Origin: JAISFI01 sp031553775
GTDB taxonomy: Bacteria; Bacteroidota; Bacteroidia; Bacteroidales; Azobacteroidaceae
NCBI GenBank assembly: GCA_031553775.1
Contig: JAVBLA010000074.1
Span: 1 to 39,989, forward strand
Reading direction: 5' to 3'
DNA length: 39,989 nucleotides
Under the pieces are notes generated by a model, which was not told the DNA's origin, searched no databases, and saw nothing but the letters and a program-made list of their open reading frames with translations. The position numbers and the translations under genes were made by a program. Positions 1 to 7,926 of the stretch are shown piece after piece (position 1 is the first letter of the stretch; each line of letters begins with the position of its first letter).

Positions 1-1
1 G

Positions 2-220
2 GTTGGCAGTAACTTTTGCGCCGAAGCCGTATTTTGGAAATCGAATAATGTTTTTATGATTGCGGGACATAAATATGGCTATGGATATGATGTATGGGTA
101 TTCGATATTGCAAAGAAAACAAAAACTTGCTATCAAATTACAGCAGAAAACGCCGAGCATGGCAAATATATGAACAAAGTATATTGGAAAGAAAAAGGAA
201 TAATTGTAAATGAACAATGA
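2..220 (+). CDS. C-terminal end of a hypothetical protein (5' truncated by window)
   Basis: An open frame with no start runs from the window edge to TGA at 218-220, giving about 72 residues. The stop overlaps the next gene's start as ATGA, so the two are probably translationally coupled. The visible tail is rich in aromatic residues and beta-prone stretches (VWVFDIAKKTK, YGYGYDVW), the sort of pattern seen in beta-propeller or beta-sandwich proteins. That is only an impression. No family is recognised. Confidence 0.55.
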   Translation, partial: VGSNFCAEAVFWKSNNVFMIAGHKYGYGYDVWVFDIAKKTKTCYQITAENAEHGKYMNKVYWKEKGIIVNEQ

Positions 221-726
221 AAAAAAATATATTTATTGCACTATTATCTACAATAATATTCTTCTTTGTCGGGGTTATTAATTTGGATAGTGAATTTGGC
301 GAAGAACCTCATTTATTTATTAAAATACCACCGACTTATGAATTTTATTTCGGATGTCCGCCACTTGGTCTTAATGAAGTTGAAAATGAGGAACAATATA
401 AAATGGTGTCGGGATTTGACAAAAGATTGAAATCATTTGAATGTATGGGGCTTTTAGGCGAGGCGCTTGCATTTTGCCTTGTCGAATTATTGTTGGTTGC
501 GTTATTTATTAAACCTGTATTCTCAAAAAAGGTAAAATTTATCCTAATTGATATTGTGCTGTTTGCTGTATCTACATTTGTGACGTTATTTTGCTTTGCG
601 GCGTGGAACATCACTTCGGTAGAAGTTGTGGTGTTGATTACTATCACATTGTTGGCGCACTACGTTATATTAAGATTATTAAGACCCGTAAGAAAATACA
701 AGAATCAACCACAACCCCAATTATAA
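217..726 (+). CDS. hypothetical four-helix inner-membrane protein
   Basis: 169 residues, family not recognised. Hydrophobic segments lie at about residues 4-22, 77-98, 107-128 and 134-154, so four transmembrane helices are likely. The first could serve as an uncleaved signal anchor. Residues 23-76 form a polar, probably periplasmic loop with two cysteines (C47 and C76). The tail after residue 155 is short, basic and Pro/Gln rich. The start is fixed by the ATGA overlap with the upstream gene, which suggests an operon with the exported-protein genes that follow. A role in membrane anchoring or immunity can only be guessed from the neighbourhood. Confidence 0.7.
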   Translation: MKKNIFIALLSTIIFFFVGVINLDSEFGEEPHLFIKIPPTYEFYFGCPPLGLNEVENEEQYKMVSGFDKRLKSFECMGLLGEALAFCLVELLLVALFIKPVFSKKVKFILIDIVLFAVSTFVTLFCFAAWNITSVEVVVLITITLLAHYVILRLLRPVRKYKNQPQPQL

Positions 727-748
727 AAACATTTTAATTTGTATAAAA

Positions 749-1651
749 ATGAAACTCATCATAGCCTTTTACCTGTCTTGTTCTCTGTTTTTAGTATCCT
801 GCCATTCGGATAGCAACATTATAATCAATCCAATAGATTTGGAATTGGATTATGCGCCTGTAGATAAAATGAAATATTATGAAATTTCTAACTTTGAGCG
901 ATTATCGAATGAGGATTTACTTCAAACATTAGAAGATTATGTCCGTTCGAATTGCTCTGAAAATGAGATTAAGCAATATGAATACTATACATTATCTTTC
1001 TACAAAAAAAGTGTTGGGGTTGATTATCGACAATATATTTTGGAAAAGCGGAAAGAGCAGGCAGAATTTCCGATTATAGAAGAACAAAAGGAAAATAACA
1101 TAGCATTGATTTATTTTAGGAAATTGGATGAGCGGAAGGATGTGTGGTCATATTCTCGAATCCTGTATAACAACGACTCAATACTGTTAATAAAAGAAGA
1201 TACAATAAGTTGCCGCAACAATACAAACAAACAAGAACTCAAAACACCCATGAATAAAAATATTCCCGAAAATACGATAACTGTTATACATTTTGAAGGC
1301 GAAGATATTTACTTAACTGATATTCACAGGGTACCTGTAGAAACAACATTTTATTCGCCTGACTCATGGTATGGAAAAGCAAAGGAACATGCGGATAATG
1401 ACGACTTTCTATACGTCGCATTTATAACAGAGAATTATCCGGCCGAGTATAGGGAAGAATTATATTTTGTACACATTATTCCCGAAGGCAACAAATTCAG
1501 GCTAAGAACTTGGCTTTCGTTTTACGGCTTTTTCGAAAATAAAAAATATGTAACGGATGGCGAGCCAATAGGGTTATGGGAAGACGTCGGCTATTCGACA
1601 GACAATACCTTGTGGGCAAAAATAGTGGAATATTACATGAGCAAAAAATAA
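749..1651 (+). CDS. hypothetical lipoprotein
   Basis: 300 residues with a lipoprotein signal: hydrophobic residues 3-17, then LVSC with Cys18 as the lipidated residue. The mature part is acidic and has no family I recognise. It starts 23 bases after the upstream stop and lies 20 bases before the next gene, so it is probably in the same transcript. It belongs to a run of exported proteins but does not carry the repeated leader seen in the genes that follow. Confidence 0.7.
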   Translation: MKLIIAFYLSCSLFLVSCHSDSNIIINPIDLELDYAPVDKMKYYEISNFERLSNEDLLQTLEDYVRSNCSENEIKQYEYYTLSFYKKSVGVDYRQYILEKRKEQAEFPIIEEQKENNIALIYFRKLDERKDVWSYSRILYNNDSILLIKEDTISCRNNTNKQELKTPMNKNIPENTITVIHFEGEDIYLTDIHRVPVETTFYSPDSWYGKAKEHADNDDFLYVAFITENYPAEYREELYFVHIIPEGNKFRLRTWLSFYGFFENKKYVTDGEPIGLWEDVGYSTDNTLWAKIVEYYMSKK

Positions 1652-1671
1652 AAATCCTATCAAATAAATTT

Positions 1672-2283
1672 ATGAATAAACTCAAATATCTTTTCATCCT
1701 CTTGGCTTTGCTGCCCGTCACTCTGTGGGCACAGGAAATGCTTACCTGTAAACAAACGAGAAAAGAATATTTATTCTTGGGAAGCCTTTCGGTGGAGTGG
1801 CAAAAAGGAAAATTTATTGAAAACGGTAAAATCTGTTGGAAAGACATGGACAGCTTGCAGCAAACCGATTTCCTTTCGACAAAGGCATTTCTGGATATCT
1901 TTTTTAGTCAAAACCTGCAATTTGAGATGGAAGGTTACGAACCTTTCTGGAAAGCACGGCTTACTAACGATTTGTTAATTTTCTTTGACCCGGAAACGGG
2001 TAAAGAAACAGCTTATCCGATGCGGATAGTACCTAATACATCTACGGTGGATAGCCATATTTATTTCATGTTCGAAGGCAAACAAGGCCATATTTTCGGA
2101 TTAGTCGATTATGCAGGGCTACGGGATTCAACCGGTCAAGAATATTGCGAATACAATTTGGAAGAAGACGAAAAAGCATTGTACCGCATGTTTTTTACTG
2201 TTGGAAACAAAATGTATAAGGGGTGTGTGCCACTATTGATGAAAAAACAAATGGAAAATTCATTTGGAAAGAATAAAAGTTAA
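1672..2283 (+). CDS. hypothetical secreted protein with the shared array leader (copy 1)
   Basis: 203 residues from ATG 1672. A longer frame extends upstream to 1576, but it overlaps the previous gene and lacks a signal peptide. The start at 1672 gives MNKLKYLFILLALL followed by a signal peptidase I site after LWA (mature protein begins QEML). The first 36 or so bases nearly match those at 5146 and 5908. The signal end (PVTLWAQE) matches the one at 6643 (PATLWAQE). The mature part contains GYEPFWKARL and is not recognised. The stop TAA (2281-2283) abuts the next gene, so the two are probably co-translated. Confidence 0.72.
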   Translation: MNKLKYLFILLALLPVTLWAQEMLTCKQTRKEYLFLGSLSVEWQKGKFIENGKICWKDMDSLQQTDFLSTKAFLDIFFSQNLQFEMEGYEPFWKARLTNDLLIFFDPETGKETAYPMRIVPNTSTVDSHIYFMFEGKQGHIFGLVDYAGLRDSTGQEYCEYNLEEDEKALYRMFFTVGNKMYKGCVPLLMKKQMENSFGKNKS

Positions 2284-2288
2284 TGATT

Positions 2289-3788
2289 ATGAGCACAACC
2301 TTCAAATACCTTTTCATTCTCTTGGCATTGCTTTCTGTGTTACACTCGTGCAAACCAAAAAGTAAACCAGCTGCTAAAAGCGCCATAGAAACGCCATCCT
2401 CAACTGCCGACAGCGCCGGAATTACCGGATTCAAGTTCGAGGATGTTGATGAATGGCTAATAACCGTCAACGAACCTTGGCGAACAGCCGACACCACAGG
2501 CATTATGCACATGAGCCTGCAACAACTCATGCAGCGCGTGTTGCCCGAAGTGTGCCGCTATGCTGCATCCGATACCACATTTGCTTTCTACAACAATGTG
2601 TTGCAGGCGCGTTTCCCGTCGATGTCTAATTTAAGCATGGGCTGCGACTATGATACCTCTAAAGTTGTAGAACATTTATATTTCAATGATGACGAATGTG
2701 GCGAATTATTGGCAATCGGGAAATTTATCGACGATAAACAGGCCTTTGCTATTGCCTACACTGAAAAAACAAAAATGGTGTATTTCTACCGCCTGCACAA
2801 TAAACAGTGGAAAGAAGTCGGGCGCAGGAAGACGGAACTACCAACTATTTTCGATGTCTATTTCGAGGAACTCAACGCCAAGCCCGGCTTGGAAATAGTG
2901 TTGGCTACCGGGTCTAACATGAACGGCAATTCGTGGATGGAATGTTTTTCGTATTTCCCGAAAGAAGATAAGATAAAATTTGCTGGTGATTTTTCGACAC
3001 ACTATACCGTGAACTTGAAAGACACGATTATGACCGAAGAGTACGAAGGAAGCCACTACATGAGCCCGAGCAAAACGGTGTATGGTTGGTATAACAACGA
3101 GTTGGTGACGCTTCGCCAAATGATTATCGTTTCGCCCGACGACAGCGGCGACACAATTCCCTACATTGAATATTACGAAAATCCCACACGGAAAAAATTG
3201 AAACGAATATTCCGCGAACCATACAATAGCCAAAATCCAACGCATGACGAAGAGTGGAACCACTTTTTTGAATTGGACAAGGCAATTAGCTACAGCGAAT
3301 TTGAAACATTTTTCCCGCGTTTTCGCAGTGCGGTGTTGAGGCGCGACATGGCAGCATTGGCGGGTATGATAAACGAGCATCTTACCGGCGATTGCCTTTG
3401 GTCTATCCTGTTTGGTGGTCACGAAGACGGTGTTAAACAAGAGCGTGCTTTCAATTATAAAATACCGCAAAAAGTATTTCTCGAACGGATAGATAGCCTT
3501 TTTACACCCATCTATCGCTCACTTTTGTCGCAGTACGATGTAAAAAAGGATTTGCATTCATCGGGCTATCGTTGTGAGAAAAAGGTGGGTAAAAAGATTT
3601 TTTCTGTCGATACAGAAATGAATATAATTTCCTATACCGATGATGGAAAAGCAAAATATAGAGAGGCTGCCTTTTGCATGAACTGGCAGGAACCGGATGC
3701 CGACATCTGCGACAGTTTCAGCATTTGTTTATATTTTGTAAAAACACCGGCAGGCATTAAGTTGCTACATATTAATTGTATGGGATAA
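2289..3788 (+). CDS. hypothetical lipoprotein with the shared array leader (copy 2)
   Basis: 499 residues. The start at 2289 is preferred over the in-frame ATG at 2283 because MSTTFKYLFILLALL aligns with the array leader, especially MNTTCKYFFILL at 6643. The signal ends in LHSC, a lipobox, so the protein should be lipid-anchored. The same HSCK ending occurs in the gene at 5908. The large mature region has no family I can name. It includes a beta-rich segment around PGLEIVLATGSNMNGN and ends in a Cys-containing C-terminal domain. Either start leaves almost no gap to the upstream stop. Confidence 0.7.
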   Translation: MSTTFKYLFILLALLSVLHSCKPKSKPAAKSAIETPSSTADSAGITGFKFEDVDEWLITVNEPWRTADTTGIMHMSLQQLMQRVLPEVCRYAASDTTFAFYNNVLQARFPSMSNLSMGCDYDTSKVVEHLYFNDDECGELLAIGKFIDDKQAFAIAYTEKTKMVYFYRLHNKQWKEVGRRKTELPTIFDVYFEELNAKPGLEIVLATGSNMNGNSWMECFSYFPKEDKIKFAGDFSTHYTVNLKDTIMTEEYEGSHYMSPSKTVYGWYNNELVTLRQMIIVSPDDSGDTIPYIEYYENPTRKKLKRIFREPYNSQNPTHDEEWNHFFELDKAISYSEFETFFPRFRSAVLRRDMAALAGMINEHLTGDCLWSILFGGHEDGVKQERAFNYKIPQKVFLERIDSLFTPIYRSLLSQYDVKKDLHSSGYRCEKKVGKKIFSVDTEMNIISYTDDGKAKYREAAFCMNWQEPDADICDSFSICLYFVKTPAGIKLLHINCMG

Positions 3789-3836
3789 ATGATTTTGAAA
3801 CAAAAGTGAACAAATGAAAATATAAAATAGAAACCA

Positions 3837-5120
3837 ATGAATAAATATTTGACAATTATTCTTCTGTTTATAGCAAATAATATTTATGCTCAGGAAATTG
3901 ACGTCAACGACTTGGAGATTTCTTTCAATCGTATAAATAGCGGACAAATATTGCCCAGCGACCACCAAACGTTGGAATATTTACGGAGATATGAAAACGA
4001 TTCACTTATTATTCGTAAAATGTTTACAGACAAAAACGGCACCAACAAACTCGAAATAAAAGTCGTAAACCCTTGCAAACAGTCCGAAAACATAGATGAA
4101 ATACGGGTTGACGGCATTATAAATTACATTATTATCCGATTACAATGTAAAGACAGGTCGCGACCCGCCTCTACCGACACACTGACCTATTACAACCCCA
4201 ATGTTCCGATGTCATTGATACACCTTGAGGAAAGTAATATTACACTAAAAACCATTGCCGGAAAGCAAGCCGTTTTCATCCCCTTTGCCTATTGCATGAG
4301 TGCGGGCGACGACGATATACGCATTGCCTACATTGTTTTCTACGACCATCAAAAATATTTTTATCATATCAACCTGCGCGGGCAGGATTTTGCCAATTAC
4401 AAAATTGTAGACGATTTGGACGAAAAGTTCAAAGCCCTGCCACCAAAATTGAAAAAGGGATTTATACAACTTGTCCAATCGCAATGCGATACAATTCTTC
4501 AGTCGATAGGCATTATGCCCGACGACAACCTTTACCTCAAGCAATATTATGCAGACAGCACACAGGTCGGCAGAAAAGGATACAATAAGGTGGAACTTGC
4601 ACATTATATAGGCGACAGCGTTTTTGTCCGTATTCGCTTTTATTCTAAAACGCCCAAACAAACATGGACAATGAAACAGGAATTTGTATTTGAGAAAGAC
4701 CTTATTTCCGATTGCGATATGCAAATCGCCGATTTCAACAACGATGGTTTCGGCGATATGACTTACGCGTCGGCCACAGCGGCACGAGGAGCCAACGAAA
4801 TACGACGCCTGTTCATTTATGATAAAAAGAAAGACGAATTGATATTCCTGAAAAATTCAGACAAGTTTTCCAACCTAAGTTATAACAAGACCTTGAATTG
4901 TATTACTGAATTTTCGGTTTACGGATGTTGCGCCACCACATTTTTAACCATACAAGGCGACCGTCTGAAACCCTTTGCCAGCGTGGAATTGTGCGAAGAC
5001 GGCGAATTGACGGTAAGGGAATACGACAAGTCGGGAAAAGAAAAGAACGTGAAGCGGGAAATTAACCATGAATTCGACCCGTCTTCATCGTTCGAAAATT
5101 ACAAACCATTGAAACAGTAA
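3837..5120 (+). CDS. hypothetical secreted protein with an FG-GAP/XAC2610-like segment
   Basis: 427 residues with a signal peptide (cleavage after IYA, mature QEIDVNDLEIS). Unlike its neighbours its leader is MNKYLTIILLF, not the shared leader. Near residue 300 there is ADFNNDGFGDMTY followed by LFIYDKKKDELIFLKN. This resembles the calcium-loop-like DxNxDG repeat and trailing strand of XAC2610/FG-GAP-type proteins. The rest is unassigned. The bases just upstream (ATAAAATAGAA before the ATG) are shared with the region upstream of the gene at 5146, which suggests the upstream sequences were also duplicated. Confidence 0.7.
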   Translation: MNKYLTIILLFIANNIYAQEIDVNDLEISFNRINSGQILPSDHQTLEYLRRYENDSLIIRKMFTDKNGTNKLEIKVVNPCKQSENIDEIRVDGIINYIIIRLQCKDRSRPASTDTLTYYNPNVPMSLIHLEESNITLKTIAGKQAVFIPFAYCMSAGDDDIRIAYIVFYDHQKYFYHINLRGQDFANYKIVDDLDEKFKALPPKLKKGFIQLVQSQCDTILQSIGIMPDDNLYLKQYYADSTQVGRKGYNKVELAHYIGDSVFVRIRFYSKTPKQTWTMKQEFVFEKDLISDCDMQIADFNNDGFGDMTYASATAARGANEIRRLFIYDKKKDELIFLKNSDKFSNLSYNKTLNCITEFSVYGCCATTFLTIQGDRLKPFASVELCEDGELTVREYDKSGKEKNVKREINHEFDPSSSFENYKPLKQ

Positions 5121-5145
5121 ACGAACAAAATAAAATAGAACGAAC

Positions 5146-5904
5146 ATGAATAAACTCAAATACCTTTTCATCCTCTTGGCCTTGTTTGTCGCTTGCAAAG
5201 GGCGAACACCTCAACCTGCCGAAACGACTGACGATACCGCTATAATAATCAGCGACGCCGATAAATCGAAGTTCTACACCACGCAGGATACTGTCGTCAT
5301 TTTTGATAGTAAATACGAATCGATAAAGTATTGCAAAGAGGAATTCAATGCAATAGTGGACGATCATCCCGAATTTTACGACGATTTGGTTTACAAGCCC
5401 GATTGGACTTATCATACATACGGCAACGACTTTGGCAGCGAAGCGGGACAGGATGGTTATTATGTGTTGTATGCTTACTTTTTGAGACAACAAAACGGCG
5501 TTGAAAAATATGCTGAACAGAGGCAGAAACTTACGGAAATTTACTTAAACATCAATCATTTATTTCAACAGATACAAGGCGGCGGAACTTATTTCGGACA
5601 TCAATATTACAGGATTCCGGCTTATGCCGAATATGGCATTTATGAACTTGCCTACTGTGAGCACGGCGAAAAATCGAAGACGTACGACATCGGCAAGCAA
5701 AAGGACTTATACATACAATCGCTCCGACAGCTGATTAAAGACGAAAATGAGGTTGCCGCCATGCACATGCCCAAAGAGGATATACAGGAACGAAACAAAG
5801 AACTGCAAAAAGCGGTGGATGAGGTGGCAAAAAACATTATCGATTTTTTCTATCTGCGCAAAGCTCAGGAATTTCAATACAGTTATTACGGTTATTTTAA
5901 TTAA
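5146..5904 (+). CDS. hypothetical lipoprotein with the shared array leader (copy 3)
   Basis: 252 residues. The leader MNKLKYLFILLAL is encoded by about 39 bases identical to those at 5908. It then switches to FVAC, a lipobox, so the protein is predicted to be lipid-anchored. The mature part is acidic and Tyr-rich with a helical C-terminus (residues about 180-235, ELQKAVDEVAKNI). No family is recognised. It is separated from the next gene by only three bases after the stop. The contrast between near-identical leader DNA and unrelated mature sequence is the notable point. Confidence 0.72.
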   Translation: MNKLKYLFILLALFVACKGRTPQPAETTDDTAIIISDADKSKFYTTQDTVVIFDSKYESIKYCKEEFNAIVDDHPEFYDDLVYKPDWTYHTYGNDFGSEAGQDGYYVLYAYFLRQQNGVEKYAEQRQKLTEIYLNINHLFQQIQGGGTYFGHQYYRIPAYAEYGIYELAYCEHGEKSKTYDIGKQKDLYIQSLRQLIKDENEVAAMHMPKEDIQERNKELQKAVDEVAKNIIDFFYLRKAQEFQYSYYGYFN

Positions 5905-5907
5905 GCC

Positions 5908-6636
5908 ATGAATAAACTCAAATACCTTTTCATCCTCTTGGCCTTGCTATCCGCTGCATTTTACTTGCATTCTTGCAAAAACAAAACGATGCGGGTTGAA
6001 GGAATGAATGTGTCAAAACCGGTCGATTTTGCGGTAACACTCGATGGCGATACCGTATGGACTCAAACATTCAACCTGAAAAACGGTTACACATTAACTT
6101 TTTTTATTACCCAAACCGAAGGACAAATGTGTATAAGTGGCGGCCAAACCTATCCTTGTCGCGGCGACCAACATGCACGATTAACAGGCAATGGTATTGA
6201 TACGGTCGTAATGTCTATAGGCATAATGCAATCGAAGTATTTGCTACGTTTCGACAATATAGATTTTGACAACTATTTTGTTCTCGAAAACAGTGGAGGC
6301 GGAAATTTTTCGTTATACACCAATGTTTTCGAAAAATGCACTGGAAACCTTGTATTGGAAGGACGCGCTGGCACTTACGACACAACCAATGACTTGATAA
6401 TTTTTCAGGACGACGAAAACAACGACGCTGTCATGCTATATGATTTAAAACGTAATAAAAAGACAGAAATCACAGAAAATTACAACGATTCCGGATTCAG
6501 CAACATGGGCGCCATTACAGCCTACAAAATTGACAAGGTAACGTCCAAAACTGTTTACGTCGGATTTTATGGCGGACTGAAAAAGGACAAATATATTTTC
6601 AAAATTCCACGGAATGAAATGGTGAACATAAATTGA
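5908..6636 (+). CDS. hypothetical lipoprotein with the shared array leader (copy 4)
   Basis: 242 residues. It starts with the same leader DNA as the gene at 5146 and continues to LHSC, the same lipobox ending as the gene at 2289. The mature part looks like an all-beta protein: alternating hydrophobic and polar strands, GGGNFSLYTNV, and VGFYGGLKKDKYIFKI near the end. This resembles a beta-propeller or lipocalin-like fold in texture only. No family is recognised. The next gene starts six bases after its stop. Confidence 0.72.
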   Translation: MNKLKYLFILLALLSAAFYLHSCKNKTMRVEGMNVSKPVDFAVTLDGDTVWTQTFNLKNGYTLTFFITQTEGQMCISGGQTYPCRGDQHARLTGNGIDTVVMSIGIMQSKYLLRFDNIDFDNYFVLENSGGGNFSLYTNVFEKCTGNLVLEGRAGTYDTTNDLIIFQDDENNDAVMLYDLKRNKKTEITENYNDSGFSNMGAITAYKIDKVTSKTVYVGFYGGLKKDKYIFKIPRNEMVNIN

Positions 6637-6642
6637 ACAAAC

Positions 6643-7485
6643 ATGAATACAACCTGCAAATATTTCTTTATCCTTTTGGTCTTGCTGCCCGCTACACTGT
6701 GGGCGCAGGAAGCTGAACAAACCGAGCGTCCATGCGAAATCAACGACAGTAGTTTTGTTTATACCCGATTGATTCAACACCGGATAACGCAAGTAAAAAC
6801 AATGCTCGCAACTTCCGGTACGTTGCAAGCGAACCGGTTATACCTGCAAACGGATAGCCTGTTAGAGGCGTATTTACACTGCCTGAAAAACCTGAATAGA
6901 AAATGCCTTAATAATGATGCATTGCTTACAGGAGCAGGTCTTTCGCCGAAAATCGAGCAATTGATTGACCAACTGAAAGAATGTAACATCGAAATAAGAG
7001 ATATTCGCGAAGGACAGTCGGATATGATATACACCCCGTTCTTTTACTACGACTTATTTAAAGACTATGTATCGAAAGATTTCCGTGACTTCCTTAAAAT
7101 AAAAGGACGTCAAAATGCAGGAGTATTTTCTGCCGATGCAGCCATTGTAATTCCATGGGAAGAAATCGGCCAATACGTGATGGATTGGGAAAGTTTTATA
7201 GAGAAATATCCTTCAAGTTATTTCAAAGGAGAAGCAGCTAATGAATATTTTCGTTACATAAATTCTTTTTTGTTTGGGGATTATAATTCCCCGGTTTTGG
7301 ATGAAACTTCCACTATTGACAAGGATATTCGTCCAATTTTTGATAATTTTTTAAAGAAATATCCAAATTCAAAATCAGCTCAAATTCTCACGTTTTACTT
7401 AGAGGAAGTAAAGAATAACGAAGGAAAAGCCATAAATAATTTGCATAAGAGTGTAGATGAATTTATTGAACAATTGATATATTAA
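6643..7485 (+). CDS. hypothetical secreted protein with the shared array leader (copy 5)
   Basis: 280 residues. The leader MNTTCKYFFILLVLLPATLWAQ is a diverged form of the array leader with a signal peptidase I site after LWA. The mature part is mainly helical, with several Cys and a segment (PIFDNFLKKYPNSKSAQILTF) that looks like a tetratricopeptide-type helix. From about 7150 onward the base composition becomes more AT-rich than the first half, which hints at a composite origin. Function unknown. Confidence 0.7.
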   Translation: MNTTCKYFFILLVLLPATLWAQEAEQTERPCEINDSSFVYTRLIQHRITQVKTMLATSGTLQANRLYLQTDSLLEAYLHCLKNLNRKCLNNDALLTGAGLSPKIEQLIDQLKECNIEIRDIREGQSDMIYTPFFYYDLFKDYVSKDFRDFLKIKGRQNAGVFSADAAIVIPWEEIGQYVMDWESFIEKYPSSYFKGEAANEYFRYINSFLFGDYNSPVLDETSTIDKDIRPIFDNFLKKYPNSKSAQILTFYLEEVKNNEGKAINNLHKSVDEFIEQLIY

Positions 7486-7493
7486 GTGCTGTA

Positions 7494-7837
7494 ATGAAAG
7501 AAGCCATACTTTGCACAATACTACTATCGAATTCGCTTAACTTTTATTTTGCACAAAATAAGTTTTTTCAACCTTATGACGAATTTTATAATTTTCAAGC
7601 TCAACTAAAAAAACTAAACCTCTATGGTGGTAAACAAAAAGAGTCATAAGTGAATCATATACTAAAGATATTCCAACAGTTCAAGAACAAGTTGAAAAAG
7701 GAAAATTCAAGCCATATCGAGAAAGAAAAGAAAGCTTTAAATATAAATATTATGAGCAAGGTAATTGGATAAAACTTGAGAAATCTACAAAAGGCAAAGT
7801 GGAGGAGTTTATTATAAGAGAGATAAAATATTATTGA
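7494..7837 (+). pseudogene. small exported-protein gene broken by a one-base frameshift
   Basis: ATG at 7494 opens a 51-codon frame with a signal peptide (ILLSNSLNFYFAQ) that stops at TAA 7647-7649. The downstream frame, offset by one base, stays open and reads as plausible protein (VISESYTKDIPTVQEQ ... KYKYYEQGNWIKLEK) to TGA at 7835-7837. Adding one A to the A-run at 7636-7640 would fuse the two into about 113 residues. This is most simply a single-base loss in a homopolymer, through mutation, phase variation or sequencing error. It lies between the leader array and the fusion gene. Confidence 0.6.
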
Positions 7838-7926
7838 TGTTAACCCATATTGAGCATAGAAGCGATATGGTTTCGAATGTCAGGAAAAAAGTAATGAAGC
7901 AAAACAAACAAGCAAAATAGCATGCA

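Noticed and set aside
2838..3470. 210-codon minus-strand frame
   Set aside because: Antisense to a lipoprotein gene with a valid signal peptide; the product has no motif and an unlikely composition.
7837..7920. 27-codon frame starting at the frameshifted gene's stop
   Set aside because: Too short, no recognisable features, Lys/Arg-rich end; most likely chance.
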